From contig NC_134851.1 of assembly GCF_965363235.1 (NCBI RefSeq), positions 41,072,321 through 41,136,320 of the forward strand: 64,000 bases of DNA, in the 5' to 3' direction. Position 1 is the stretch's first letter. Each line of letters starts with the position of its first letter. Of the stretch, positions 1 through 11,372 are shown in pieces. Below the pieces are notes generated by a model, which was not told where the DNA came from, searched no databases, and worked only from the letters and a program-made list of their open reading frames with translations. The DNA comes from Mytilus galloprovincialis (taxonomy: Eukaryota > Mollusca > Bivalvia > Mytilida > Mytilidae). The translations under genes were made by a program, and so were the position numbers.

Positions 1-380
1 TTATAAGTTATGACATAAGTTGCTTCCCTTTGTGAATTCTAGACTGGAACTATACAGTCCCAATGCTGATGCTACCCATGCATAGCATGAAAGGTTCAAA
101 GTGATAGTGATATGCGTTTTAACCAATTTTTAATGACAAATAACTATTGGACTGGTATTAAAAGTTTCAAGCTAAACAAACGATTAAATGAAATTAAGGG
201 ATTTCAATGACTTAAAGATACCACACAGTTCGCACTGAAAATTTGCTCTTTTTACTAGCTGTTCATGGTCAGTGGAAATGCATGTCCCTTCAAAGGGAAA
301 TAACTCATAAAATTAATGTCTAAATACAAGGTCAATTACGGAATGGACAAGTAGACTGTTAAAGATCAACAAAAGCAGCT
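1..380. other. No recognisable feature
   Basis: AT-rich sequence with no supported coding region or repeat boundary. Confidence 0.5.
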
Positions 381-916
381 GTATTTTCAACGTTTGGGTT
401 TCATTGCTTGCACACGACTTTCTATTGCACTTTATTCAGTGTGAGACGTAGTATATACTTGATCTTTGTGATAACGGCTTTAGCACTGTTCGCACTTTCT
501 GATAAGGTACTGTAATGTACTGTATTTAGTAATTCTAATGTCCGTTGGTCAGTAACACATTTGGATTTTTCGGTAATAACCAATAATAATTGATGTTGGT
601 TCAAAATCGAAACACGTACGATAAAAAAAAAAATGAACTCTTTTAGCCAATAATAGCTCTATCATCCTAAAATAACATTTGGTGGGACTTGTTGACCCAA
701 CTATCTGAAAGTTACATTTTGCAGGAATCGAAGTTGTTTGTCAAGCATTGGTCCCCGGTTAACCCGCCAACAAATTTTTTTTAATGTGTTTTGTTTGTTA
801 ATGTATAAGCGGATATTATCAAGCCGAGGACAGTCAATATGTCTATAAACCGGCCATAGTCGAACAAAAATATGAATAAACTAACAGAAACCATTAAAGA
901 TCTACCACCACACATC

Positions 917-1905
917 CCCCTTTTTGTCTCGCCTTGACGGAGTCAAAAAGCGAGACATAGGTATGCTGTTTCCGGCGTCGGCGGCGACGGCGGCGTCAAC
1001 AATGTATTAGTTTGTGATTAGGTCTAGTTTATAGTGAACCACAAGTGATAGGTCAATGACATTTGGTATGCAGTTGTATAAGCATTGGCACATCTTATTT
1101 CCATGGACATTATTTGGCCCTGCCCCCTCAGTCATGGTCTATTGACTTTGAAACTTTTGTTTAGTTTACATGTATTAGTTTGTGATTAGGTCAGTTTATA
1201 GGGAACCACTAGTGGTAGGTCAATAATATTTCGTATGCAGTTGTATAAGCATTGGCATATCTCATTTCCATGGAGATTATTTGGCTCCGCCCCCTTAGTC
1301 ATGGTCTATTGTCTTTGAAAATTTTGCGTAGTTTACATGTATTAGTTTGTGATTAGGTCAGTTCAAGGGGAACCATTAGTGGTAGGCCAATGTTAATTGG
1401 TATTCAGTATAAGCATTAGCATATCTCATTTCCATGGCGAATATTTGGCCATGCCCCCTCAGTCGTGCTCTATTGACTTTGAAACTTTTGCTTAGTTTAC
1501 ATGTATTAGTTTGTGCTTAGGTCAGTTTAAGATGAACTGGCAATGTTAAGTCAATGATATTTGGTATGCAAATATATTGGCATTTGCATGTATCGTTTCT
1601 ATGGAGATTATATAGCCCCACCCCCTCATCATGGTTCATTGACTGAAACATTTACATAGTTTACAAGTTTATGTTTGTGTTTAGGTTTGTTTAAAGGGAA
1701 CGACTTATGATAAGTCAATGGTATTTTGTATGCAGTTGTATTGGCATTGGCATATCTCATTTCCATGGATATTGTGTAGCCATGTACCTTCAGTCATGGT
1801 TAATCGACTTTAAATATTTGCATAACTTGCATGTTAAAGTATAATTGCTATTTTGATTTCAACATTTGCATTATCAAAATTACAAAAAGGCGAGACATAT
1901 CTCTG
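917..1905. mobile_element. Non-autonomous TIR element with ~165-bp tandem core
   Basis: The ends carry short inverted repeats: TTTTGTCTCGCCTT near 918 and AAAAAGGCGAGACA near 1,884-1,897. Inside are about five direct repeats of roughly 165 bp, each opening with TGTATTAGTTTGTG (near 1,003, 1,171, 1,339, 1,502 and a diverged one near 1,666). The left end also has a small hairpin and a GGCGGCGACG run. No coding capacity is seen. The paralogous place at about 6,780 has no such insert. The design (short TIRs around a tandem core) resembles the pearl/HINE class described in bivalves, but the family is not identified. Confidence 0.7.
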
Positions 1906-2047
1906 TGATAACAGTTTATTGAAAATACAAAACACAAATTAGAGATAACTGTATTGTATTTGAAGCTTTGTCCGCTTCATAATGTAATAAAATTTGATAA
2001 AAAGAAGATTTTGAAAAGATTTTTATAGGTGCAAAATGTGAGTTGTT

Positions 2048-2365
2048 GTGCTTATTACTGGAGAAATTACATGTCAATACATTTCGGAATTCAAAATGTT
2101 GGCTTCCTTAGTTACAGCCAGGGAGATAGAGCATTTTACGCTTATTGTCATCCAATCAGAACCATTGATACAAAATAATTGCATAAGAATTGTTATATGT
2201 TATGACAAAAACAAAACAACAACTGATGTGGTTTTTGACTTGAAACAGACGCACACACATGTGCTGGTGAGAAACAGACACAAACACATATGTGCCGGTG
2301 TTGATTGTTTGAGGATCTCAACCCGCATTGGTAATCACGACATATTCCATGTTGAGATGGACTAA
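2048..2365. other. Spurious ORF region; duplicated non-coding DNA
   Basis: A 105-codon plus-strand frame is present, but the paralogous sequence at about 6,785-6,965 does not keep the same frame, so it is probably not coding. Confidence 0.5.
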
Positions 2366-2849
2366 CACATTATTTCTAAGTACATACAATAGAAATCAAC
2401 AGATTTTTTTTACTGTATAATAACGATAAAGTAAACTCTACTGCATGTAAGAATGCTTACTGAACTAGTGCACATTTTTATTTAGGGGTCAGCTGAGGCC
2501 CATCTCCGGTTGTGGAATTTTCTCGCTGCGTTGAAGACCCATTGGTGGCATTTTGGCTGTTATCTGCTCTTTGGTCGGGTGGTTGTCTCTTTGACATATT
2601 ACCCATTTCCATTCTCAATTGTATTTCATTTTCTAAATGCAAGCTCAATTTACTTTAAGATAACTAGATGAAATGAAATCATGTCGTCCAACGCTCTAAT
2701 ATGTTTTGCTTCAGGAACATTTTCGTTTCTAGTGTACCTGATGTCAGTCAAACCAGAAGTACATGTTATACACACTGAAATAGTTAACAAATGTTTTATT
2801 TAACGCTATTTTTTTTATAATTTATGAGAATTGAGTTCTGTCAAATAAA

Positions 2850-3475
2850 GACCGGGACACATTTTATTAAACGTGCAGCATCTGTTTGACGGAAATGAAC
2901 TTTATGTGTCATTTGCTCTCTTGTGGAGAGTTTTCTCATTGTTAATCATACCACATCTTCTTTTTTTATATATTAAATCTGTTGATTTTCGTTTTGTATA
3001 TTGTAGAAAAACGATGGATGTTGTTGGTTGCTGTCTGTCTTATTTGATTTGCGTCATATATTACTGGCTTAAGTTAGTTTTCTCTTTTGAAATGTTTCAT
3101 GTTTTTATTTAGCTTACTTAACGGTTTACGTTTTGCTCATTGTTGAAGGTCGTACGATGATATGTTCTTGTTTAAATCCATGTTCTATGGCCTTTTGACA
3201 AGTACAGCAGGATCTGCTTACCCTTCCGGTGCATCTTAGCTTCATCACCCCCCGGTTTTCGGTAGGGTTTGTTTTGTCAATCTTCAGTTTCTATGTTTTG
3301 TTTTGTATACAGTAACTATTGTTTGTCTTTTTATCGTTTTTTTTATTTTTTTGCCATGGAATTGTCAGTTTGTTTTTGACTTATTTGTTTGAATATTCCT
3401 TTGGTATCGTTCGCCTCTTTTTAAAAGACGGTTATCTCATTGGACAGTATACCACATGTCCTTATTTTATGTAGT
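2850..3475. repeat. Dispersed mussel-type repeats, two modules
   Basis: The first module (about 2,890-2,985) contains a GGAGAGTTTTCTCATTG / CATACCACATCTTC pair. The second (3,075-3,470) contains GTTTTGCTCATTGTTGAAGG, AGCAGGATCTGCTTACCC and a CCATGGAATTGTCAGTTTG stretch. Related copies occur at 7,490-7,890, 9,100-9,640, 18,740-18,930, 21,720-21,910, 35,370-35,510, 45,700-45,810, 53,150-53,335 and 55,245-55,430. I recognise them from memory as abundant in mussel DNA. Confidence 0.7.
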
Positions 3476-3685
3476 GGACTGAATTTAAAAGTTTATTTGT
3501 ATTATATACTCAGAATCAGAAGACATTTGAGACCTCATTGAATGAAAGCAATATTATTGAAAAGTGGCTGTTTTCCGTGACAAGAAAGTCTTTGCATTAG
3601 AGCGATCAAATCAGAAACTATTCTTTACTTCTAGAATTTTTTATTTCGAATTGTTTCTTTTCGAATAATCAATACTCCTTGGAAT

Positions 3686-5094
3686 TCAATGTCGTAGCCA
3701 GCCAGAAAATGATTCCCAACCATGCGCATTACTATGAATGTATCCATCACCAGCATATGAAGAATGAACGCGCACAAAGACCGAATCGCCTTTGGTAACG
3801 CTTGCCACAACGGTCCCACTTACAGAGCCATCACCGTCATCCCTTGCGCGAAGGAAGGATGACCCCATAAATAGTGTTGTTTATCATGAGTTCGGTAGGA
3901 TGTTCCCCGAAATAAACTCTGGTTACCCATATGAACACGTAAACCCCACTTGTTGGTGCGGTGAAGATTCCGGTCACGTGGTTGTACCCATTTCCTACAT
4001 TGGTAACGGATACGTCGTATATTAATGTTAGATGAGCTAGGGTTAATTTCTGAAGGGACATGTAGGAATATAACACAACAAGTCCATCGCTGGCTATGTT
4101 ATCTTGTGATAGAATAAAACGCTCTGAAAAATGAGAGTCGTGTAGTTAGTTACTTTACCTCGAACATTATCATTCGATTTTGCGTTCAACAGCCAGTGTA
4201 TTGATTTTTTGTCATAAATTGATAACACCATATTCTTTCATTTCTATTATATTAACAGTATTTTGTATTTTGTAATTTTGCCTTTGCTTTTTTTGCTTTG
4301 TAATCGCAAAAAAAAAGTAATGCCCCCTGGCTTGAGGTATTCTGTTATATTTTTACAGGTATTGTGTATTTATAACTTCTCTTAAGTCTTGACGGTAAAC
4401 TAAATTAAAAATGTTTGCTCCATGTAATATTGTTATTTTTGAGACGAAGAACATCGTCTAAAGTGCTGTTCAATTGTTGAGGTGATATTTTAAATTCTAT
4501 TTTTTGGGGTATTTTAATTTCACTTGAATTATTTGTTTATTATGTACTTTTACAAACAAACTAGTTTTAAGTCTATAATCGACAGTTATACTATCCTTTA
4601 TCAAAATATCAAAATGAAGGTGTTTAAACCTTAAAATTACCTTTCCGAAAAATTGCATTCAATGTAGGATTAACAATTTCATTGACCGATCCATTTATTC
4701 CACTTTTATAATCCGTATTTTCCTGCTTTTCCACATTTTCGTGTGGAGAAATATTACTGCTTTTCCCAACATAATCCTTCGGATCGGAAAATTTCCCAAC
4801 AAAATTATTTTCAATCACTTTCAAACGACGTTCCAGTTTCCGACGGTATTCTATGTCAGTTTTCTTTTCGGTCATTAAATCTTAAATATGGTTACTTTGG
4901 ATAGTAACTGTTGTTTCAAGATCGTTTATCCGGGCACTTTGTTTTTGAACGACATTATCCAATATCTGAACGGTCTCGCGCAATTCTAACATTTCTTTAT
5001 AAATGATTTTCAAATCAATTCTTTCGTTATCAAGTTTTCCATAAACCTGGCTTATTGTAAGAAAAATAAAACTTAAAGAAAATTGGAGTTTCAT
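3686..5094 (-). pseudogene. C1q-domain protein, copy 1, broken
   Basis: This is a two-exon gene for a secreted C1q-domain lectin-like protein, a family greatly expanded in bivalves and linked to pathogen binding. Exon 1 (5,094-4,641) starts with a signal peptide (MKLQFSLSFIFLTISQVYG), then a charged helical, coiled-coil-like stretch, and ends at a GTAATT donor. Exon 2 (4,123-3,686) follows a TTTTTCAG acceptor and encodes the C1q jelly roll: [36 protein letters not shown], and in another frame GSVSGTVVASVTKGD and FVRVHSSYAGDGYIHS. An in-frame TAA interrupts exon 1 at 4,884-4,882, and a frameshift near 3,850 separates the two halves of the C1q domain. It is a pseudogene or a damaged allele; a sequencing error in one of the two sites cannot be excluded. 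Confidence 0.85.
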
Positions 5095-5099
5095 TGTTC

Positions 5100-5880
5100 T
5101 AGAAAAGGAAAATGAGGTTCGGTAAGTAATCTAGCAGTTTTTATAAGTTCTGAATAATTCGATAAGAATCAACCTTGCAAATGGACTTTAAATCTTCATA
5201 TATCTTATTTTCAGTTCAGAGGCGTAGAATCTGGTACAAAAGGAGAAAAGTGCTTCCCTGAGAGGAGAGGACACTAATTATTCTCTTCAATCTACGAATA
5301 TAAATTAAAGGATATTTTGGATATAATTATGTCAAGAAGTCAGCAACCGAATAAAGAAAATATAACAAGACAACCTACAGTACAGGTTTGATATGCATAA
5401 AGTTACATGTACTTAGTTTAGATTTGTTCCGAAAGAACGGATTTTTCTGCATGTCTTACGATAAATTAGTACTTCGATTGGATATCTTAACCTGTTCTTA
5501 GCATACCAGTCCTGATCCCCAACAATAGAAAGATGTCTACAGATTATTATGTCAATGTTTGAATTTACTTGAAATACAGCCTAAAAACAGACCACAAGGA
5601 CAATATTAGTTTATAGTATAAACAATGTTTTATCATACAACTAATAAATACATAATCTATTAATAGACTTAATCACGAACCCAATACTTAGTACCACATT
5701 ATTTCTCTAATCTTTAATTTTTGGCCTATTTTTTCTGTTCATTTTTTATCCTAATCATTCTGCACATTTTGTCCATTAATTTCTTCTCTGTAAACCCTAT
5801 CTAGATCATCTTTCAATGGTTACACTATTTCCTATATTACTGTTATGGCTACGTCAAAATGATGTTTAATGCAAGACAAT
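5100..5880. other. 5' flank of C1q copy 1, then unassigned DNA
   Basis: 5,100-5,300 matches the upstream flanks of C1q copies 3 (11,050-11,220) and 4 (47,510-47,640), sharing ATAAGAATCAAC and TTTCAGTT segments. It probably holds the ancestral C1q promoter and 5' region. Nothing is recognised in 5,400-5,880. Confidence 0.5.
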
Positions 5881-6019
5881 GACTCTCGGTATTTCAAACG
5901 CAGTGATTGTATGACAAGAAATTAACTTCATTGAATGTGAGACATAGAATATACTTGATCTATGTGATTAAAACTTTAACATCGTTCGCCTTTTTGAATT
6001 CAGGAGTCAGAAGTATGAC

Positions 6020-6570
6020 AGTTATCACTTCGTTTGATGTATTTGAGCTCTTGATTTTGCCACTTGATTAGGATTTACATCTAGATATTGACTATGAAGA
6101 TAGGTTGAAAACAACACTTTACGACAAAAGAGATGATTTCAGCTTCACAGTAGTGAAACATTGGGAAGCTGAAATCATCACTTCGTAAATTTTACGGACG
6201 CCATCACGAGTTGGTTGACCGTTATTGAATATCTGTTATAAAGATGAGATCGGATATGTTCATTATGTCGTAACTACAATCCCGCTCCCTTTTCACGAAT
6301 GTGACTTACCGAATTAGACTTTTTACCATTATTTTTTGACATTTTCACATATTGTGTCTGTTTCTTTTATTCAAGCAACATTATCAATATTATTAAATTT
6401 GATGCGACTATCGTACAAGTGAGAGGTTTAGTGCTATAAAACCAGGTTCAATCTACCATTTTCTATATTTGAAAAAGCCTGTACCAAGTCAGAATATGAC
6501 AATTGTTGTCAATTCGTTTAATGTGTTTTGTCATTTGATTTTGCCATGTGATTAGGGACTTTCCGGTTGA
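6020..6570. repeat. Fragments of dispersed mussel repeats
   Basis: 6,125-6,330 holds GATGATTTCAGCTT with its inverted partner AAGCTGAAATCATC, then ACGGACGCCATCACGAGTTG. 6,390-6,560 (GAGAGGTTTAGTGCTATAAA, CTGTACCAAGTCAG) is the reverse complement of a family that recurs at 31,990-32,200. Both look familiar from mussel genomic DNA. Neither is coding. Confidence 0.55.
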
Positions 6571-7269
6571 ATTTTCCTCGGAGTTCAGTGCTTTTGTAAA
6601 TTTACGTTTTGGTAGGAAGTCAAGCCTAAGTCTCCGGTTAACACGCTAATATTTTTAAAAAGTAACGTTTATTGTTTGTCTATCAGTAAGGAGATATGAG
6701 GCAATATGTCTCTAACCCGCCCAGGGTCGAAGTTGTGAATAAACTAACAAAAACCATCAAAGATCTACAATTAATTACACACACATGGTTGAAAATACAA
6801 AACATAATTGCTATATGACAAAAAACAAACTACAACTGACGCGGTTCCTGACTCGAAACAGACATACACATACACATGTAATGGGGGTTTTTCCTTTGGA
6901 AGTCTCAAACCATATTTGGTATCACGACATTAAACTGTTTCTCGTTGAGATGGACAAACAAAATATTTGTAAAAGTCTTTCCAATAAAAATGAGCAAAAT
7001 TTGTTTTTGATTTTATTGTAACGATTTAGTAAACTATTATACTGTATATATGAATGCTATCATTTTCTTAAAGCAGGCTTACTGTATTTAAAGATAACTA
7101 GATGGAATAAATTCATGTCTTCCAACACTCTAATATGTGTTACTGCATTTTTGTCTCGAGCGTTCATGCCGTCAGTCTTTCCAGAAACACATGTTATACG
7201 CATTGAATCGGTTACTTAATCTTTTTTTATTCTTCGCTTAAATTGTATAATTTACGATAATTGAGTTTG

Positions 7270-7890
7270 GTCAAATGACGTTTTAATTGATTGGTGGTTG
7301 CTTAACGTCCAGTGGCAAATGTTTCATGCGTGTTCAGGACGAGAACAAGTTTACATTAAATACAATCAGGAGAATGAAGACCGGGTAAACTAATATTTTA
7401 CTTGTACCATCTTTTTCACAGAATAAACATAAAGCGGTCGATTTCAGTTTTGTAAACTATATAAAACCAATGGAAGTTGTTTTTCTTTCATATTTATTTC
7501 GCATCATAAATCACTAGCCTTAGTTAGTTTTCTCTTTTGAAATGTTTTACATGTTGTTTTTAACCTTCATATTGGTTTTACGTTTTGCTCAATATTGAAG
7601 GTCGATGATCTTGTTTACATTTTTTGACATGTGAAGCAAGATCTGCCTACCATTCTGGGCATCTGAGATCATCCATTGTTGTTTTTTTTTGGTGCGGGAG
7701 TGCGTGTTGCCCAATCGTTAGTTTTCTATGTTGTACACTAGTTGTGGTTTGTCTTTTAGTCGTTTTTATTTTACCATGGAATTGGCAGTTTGTTTTTGAC
7801 AGAAGTGTCTGAATATCCATTTTGGTATCTTTCACCTCTGTATTGGAACGACGGTTGTCATATTTGCAATTACACTACATCTTATTCTTT
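7270..7890. repeat. Dispersed repeats downstream of C1q copy 2
   Basis: 7,277-7,372 is a truncated member of the family with GGTTGCTTAACGTCCAGTGG and TTCAGGACGAGAAC (fuller copies near 20,760 and 54,750). 7,490-7,890 matches the two-module repeat at 3,075-3,470. Frames on either strand through this stretch are incidental. Confidence 0.65.
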
Positions 7891-8099
7891 CATGTAGTCG
7901 ATCAACTTCAAAGGTCAATATGTAGGACCGTTAGAACCAATCGGAAGACATCTTAATTTTAGACTCATTGAATCAAAGACATATAATGGAAAGTTGCTTT
8001 CTTCTGTGACAAAAAAATCTTTGTGTTAGAACGATGAAATCATAATCTATCATTTTTCGTCTATAGAATTTTCTATTTCGAATTGTTTCTTTTTGAATT

Positions 8100-8475
8100 T
8101 TGAATTTAATGTAGAATCCAGCCAGAAAATGTTGAACGACCATATGAATGTATCCATCATCTGCAGATGAGGAATGGACGCACACAAAGATCGAATCGCC
8201 TTCAATAACGTTAGCCACAACGGTCCCACAAACAGAACCATCATCGCCATTTTTTGCTTGGAGGAAGATCACTCCATAGACAGAGTTGTTAATCATAAGC
8301 TGGATATGATGTTCATCAGATGAAACTCTGATTACCCATATGAACACTTACACTCCACTTGTTGTTGCGGTGAAGATTCCTGTCACGTGATTATAACCGC
8401 TTCCTACATTGGTAACGGTGACGTCATATATCAACGTTTGATGGACAATAGGGTTGTATTCTGGAGTGCACAGAT
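8100..8475 (-). pseudogene. C1q-domain exon 2, copy 2, broken
   Basis: Only the second exon survives. The minus strand reads IYDVTVTNVGSGYNHVTG, then a TAA replaces the TAC tyrosine of the conserved GVYVFIW motif near 8,349, then FIWVIRV, HIQLMINNSVYGVIF, GSVCGTVVANVIEGD and a scrambled C-terminus in which the DGYIHSNAHG segment is shortened and shifted. No exon 1 or signal peptide is found upstream (8,500-9,500). This is a dead partial duplicate of the same family as copies 1, 3 and 4. Confidence 0.85.
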
Positions 8476-8627
8476 TTACTAGCTCTCCGATGTCCATTGA
8501 AATTGTCCTTTTTCAGAAAAGACGACAAATAAAATAAATTTATAATTTCAAGGTCAACTATAGAATGAACAATAACGCTTTGCTCATTGTTGAATGTCTT
8601 ACTAGGATCTCTTATTGTTTGGATTCG

Positions 8628-9098
8628 TGTCATATCGTCGCTGGGCTTCTAAAATGTTGTAAATTACAAATTTTTCAAGAAAAAAATTTCTCACAAACAG
8701 GCTTTGAAAATTTTGGCAAAATGCATGCTTCCAAAATGTCGTATGTGAACTTGAACATTTTTGTAAATAGCAGTGAAATAAAAACGTTGACACTTCTGGA
8801 TTATCCAAGAACTTAAATTATTTTCACAGAAATAAAGAAATGTACAATTACTTTTTTCCCAAAACCATTCTACAACGATTTTCAAGTTTTCATACAACAT
8901 TTTGGAAGCAAACTTTACAAACAACTGACTTTGGTGATTTTGTAATATGTCTTATTTCACACATTTTGATTGGTCTAACTGTATGCTATTTTGTGATAAC
9001 AAAGATTTCCTCCCGCCCAGACCATTGGTGTCAAAAAGTATTTTTAGCCAAAAAAGTCATATACGACATTTTAGAAGCCCAGCGACGATATGGTCTTT
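8628..9098. mobile_element. Nested inverted-repeat element (MITE-like)
   Basis: Outer arms pair: CGTCGCTGGGCTTCTAAAAT near 8,636 and its inverse ending near 9,090. Inner arms pair as well: GCTTCCAAAATGTCGTATG near 8,729 and CATACAACATTTTGGAAGC near 8,890. The element splits a dispersed repeat, whose halves lie at 8,565-8,620 and 9,100-9,180. It has no coding capacity. Confidence 0.6.
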
Positions 9099-9229
9099 CA
9101 ACGTTTGGTGCAGGAACTGCGTACCCTTCGGTAGAGCTTGATATCAATTAAGGTTTTCGGTTGGGTTCGTTTTGCTCACGGACAGTATTTAGTTTTCTAT
9201 ACTGTGTTTTATATTGTTTTATATAGATA

Positions 9230-9640
9230 TAAGAAAATGTGGTATGAGTTCCAATGAGAAAACTCTCCATCCAGGTCACGATTTGTAAAATTAAACCTTT
9301 TTAGTCTAAAGTACACGTACGGTCTCCAACACAGATGATTGGATTACACCAAACAGTAAGCTATAAAGGGCACCAAACAACGACTAGTGTAAAACCATTC
9401 AAACGGGAAAACCAGTGGTCTAATCTTTATAAAAAACGAAAAACGAGAAACATTTATCAACCACATCAACAAACGAAAACCACCGATTTTTGTATACTTT
9501 CTTAGGTCTTTTGATCTTTTTTTAAATTGGTTTGGCATTGTCAGTTTGATTTTGACTTATGTGTTCGGAACCTATCGCCTTTCTTTTTGAAAGATGGTTG
9601 TCTCAGTGGCAAATATACTACATCTTCTTTTATGTAGTGG
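9230..9640. repeat. Dispersed repeat, GAGTGCCAATGAGACAAC family
   Basis: GTGGTATGAGTTCCAATGAG at 9,239 starts a ~300-bp block with CTATAAAGGGCACC and CCATTCAAACGGGAAAACC. A second copy lies inside the TIR element at 59,785-59,990; short forms are at 23,850, 41,440 and 57,375. 9,535-9,640 is the CATTGTCAGTTTGATTTTGA module that flanks all four C1q copies. Confidence 0.6.
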
Positions 9641-9819
9641 ACCCAATTTTGACCTTTGATTTGGATTATATACTCAGAAAAAGAGGGCCTTTGGGGACTT
9701 TTTTTAATCAAAACAATAGTATTGAAAAGTGGCTATTTACAAGAAAATGATACCTTGAGAACGATTATATCAGAGACAATTCTTAAATTCACTATTTTAT
9801 TTCAAAAGTATTTTGGACT

Positions 9820-11042
9820 AATTCATATTCCTTGAAATTCAACGTAGAAGCAACCAGAAAATGACCATGCTCATTACTATATATATATCCATCTCCAGCA
9901 TATGAAGAATGAACAAGCACAAAAAGCCACAACGGCCCAACAAACAGATCCATCATCATCATTCTTTGCGCGGAGGAAGGTGACTCCATAGAATGAATTG
10001 TTTATCATAAGTTGGGTAGGATGTTCACCAGATGAAACTCAGTTACCCAGATGAACACGTACACCCCGCTTGCTGGTGCGGTAAAGATTCCAGTCACATG
10101 GTTGTACCCATTGCCTACATTAGTAATAGGGACGTCGTATATGAATTATGTTAATGTTAGATGAGCACTAGGGTGATTTTCTGGATTTGACATATATGCA
10201 TAGAATGCAACAAGTCAATCGCTGGCTATGTTGTCTTGTGGTAAAAGTAGCCGCTCTGAAAAATGAGAGACGTGTAGTTAATACAAGAATGTGTATCGTT
10301 TACCTCGAACACTATCATTCGTGTATGCGGTCAACAGACCAAAATTATACATTAAATAAACATAAAACTAAGCATTCCAGCTTTACTTAGCAATAGTTAT
10401 GATTGCATAAACACTGTAAAGACTGCACACAAATACCTGTCTGAATCCAAACTAAATTGTTAAATTGTGACTTGGATGGAGAGTTGTCTCATTGGCACTC
10501 GTACCACATCTTCCAGTATCTATAAACAAAACATATCCAAACCGTTTTATTATGTGCTGTTCAGTGATTTTGAATATAATAAGGGCTTCTCTCCTTTTTA
10601 TTTGTTTAAATTGTTTTAGGGTAACCAAATACAAAGATCAGTAAAAAAAAAATCTCTAGTAAAGCCCGAGTTATGCCGCTTTGTGCGAGAAATATCAAAT
10701 TTTAAAATTAGATGATCTAAACTAAATGACACAAATCAAAAATTACCATAGAAGCAAGACATTGTCGGCTTTTTTGTTTTAATTCCATTTGAAAATTAGT
10801 TTATTATCTTCATTCACAGGCATACTAGTTTTACGTTAATAGTCAACAGTATATTCTATATCAAAATAATTAAGGTTTCTAAATCTTACCTTTCCGAGAA
10901 ATTGCATTAAATTTAGGATGAACCATTTCTCTGACATATAACATTTCTTTGTAGATGATTTTAAAATCAATTCCGTCGTTTTCCAGTTTTCCGTAAGCAT
11001 GGATTATTGAAAGACAAAGACAAACAAAACTGAGCGAATCAT
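9820..11042 (-). pseudogene. C1q-domain protein, copy 3, broken
   Basis: Exon 1 (11,042-10,890) begins MIRSVLFVFVF, a signal-peptide start, but meets an early stop and has lost most of the coiled-coil region seen in copy 1 (153 versus 454 bp). It ends at a GTAAGA donor. Exon 2 starts at 10,255 after a TTTTTCAG acceptor and shows [18 protein letters not shown] and [14 protein letters not shown], then shifts frame just after (near 10,045). Further small deletions follow in the SGTVVA and SNAHG regions. It is the positional counterpart of copy 4 at 46,020-47,504. Confidence 0.8.
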
Positions 11043-11049
11043 TTTCTTT

Positions 11050-11372
11050 AGAAGAGGTACGATCTAAAATCTGACTGCATTAATCTATCATTCTAAAAAT
11101 GTTTTGATAAGAATCAACTTTGTAAATGTACTATTCATATCTCTTGTTTTCAGTTCAGGGGCGTTGGGGCCGAGGCAGGGGTGACAAATGCTTCCCTCCT
11201 CTCAAGATATCGAAAAATGAAAAAAAAACAAAAGAAAAGAATAGAAAAAGAACTCTATTTTAAGTCTTCAAACTACAAAGAAAAATAAAATTTTATTGTA
11301 GGACATACGTCAAGGAAAAAGCTACCGAACAAAGAAAAAAACTTACGAAATGTAAGACAACAACTATATCTG
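11050..11372. other. C1q copy 3 upstream flank
   Basis: Shared with 47,510-48,010 of copy B apart from the MITE at 47,733-47,931, which A lacks. No gene seen. Confidence 0.5.

Larger units (their letters stand above)
380..5400. repeat. Tandem C1q-bearing unit 1
   Basis: This stretch aligns in the same orientation with 5,880-8,480. Matching blocks are 440-510 with 5,935-6,000 (shared GTGAGACRTAG and TATACTTGATC), 770-900 with 6,640-6,775, 1,915-2,370 with 6,785-6,965, and 3,340-4,060 with 7,770-8,440. Unit 1 carries an extra 1-kb element at 917-1,905 and C1q exon 1, which unit 2 lacks. The downstream half of the unit is also shared with the C1q ends of copies A and B. Confidence 0.75.
5880..8480. 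repeat. Tandem C1q-bearing unit 2
   Basis: A shorter paralogue of unit 1. It lacks the 1-kb TIR element found at 917-1,905 and ends within the C1q gene after exon 2, so exon 1 and its promoter are missing. Confidence 0.7.
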
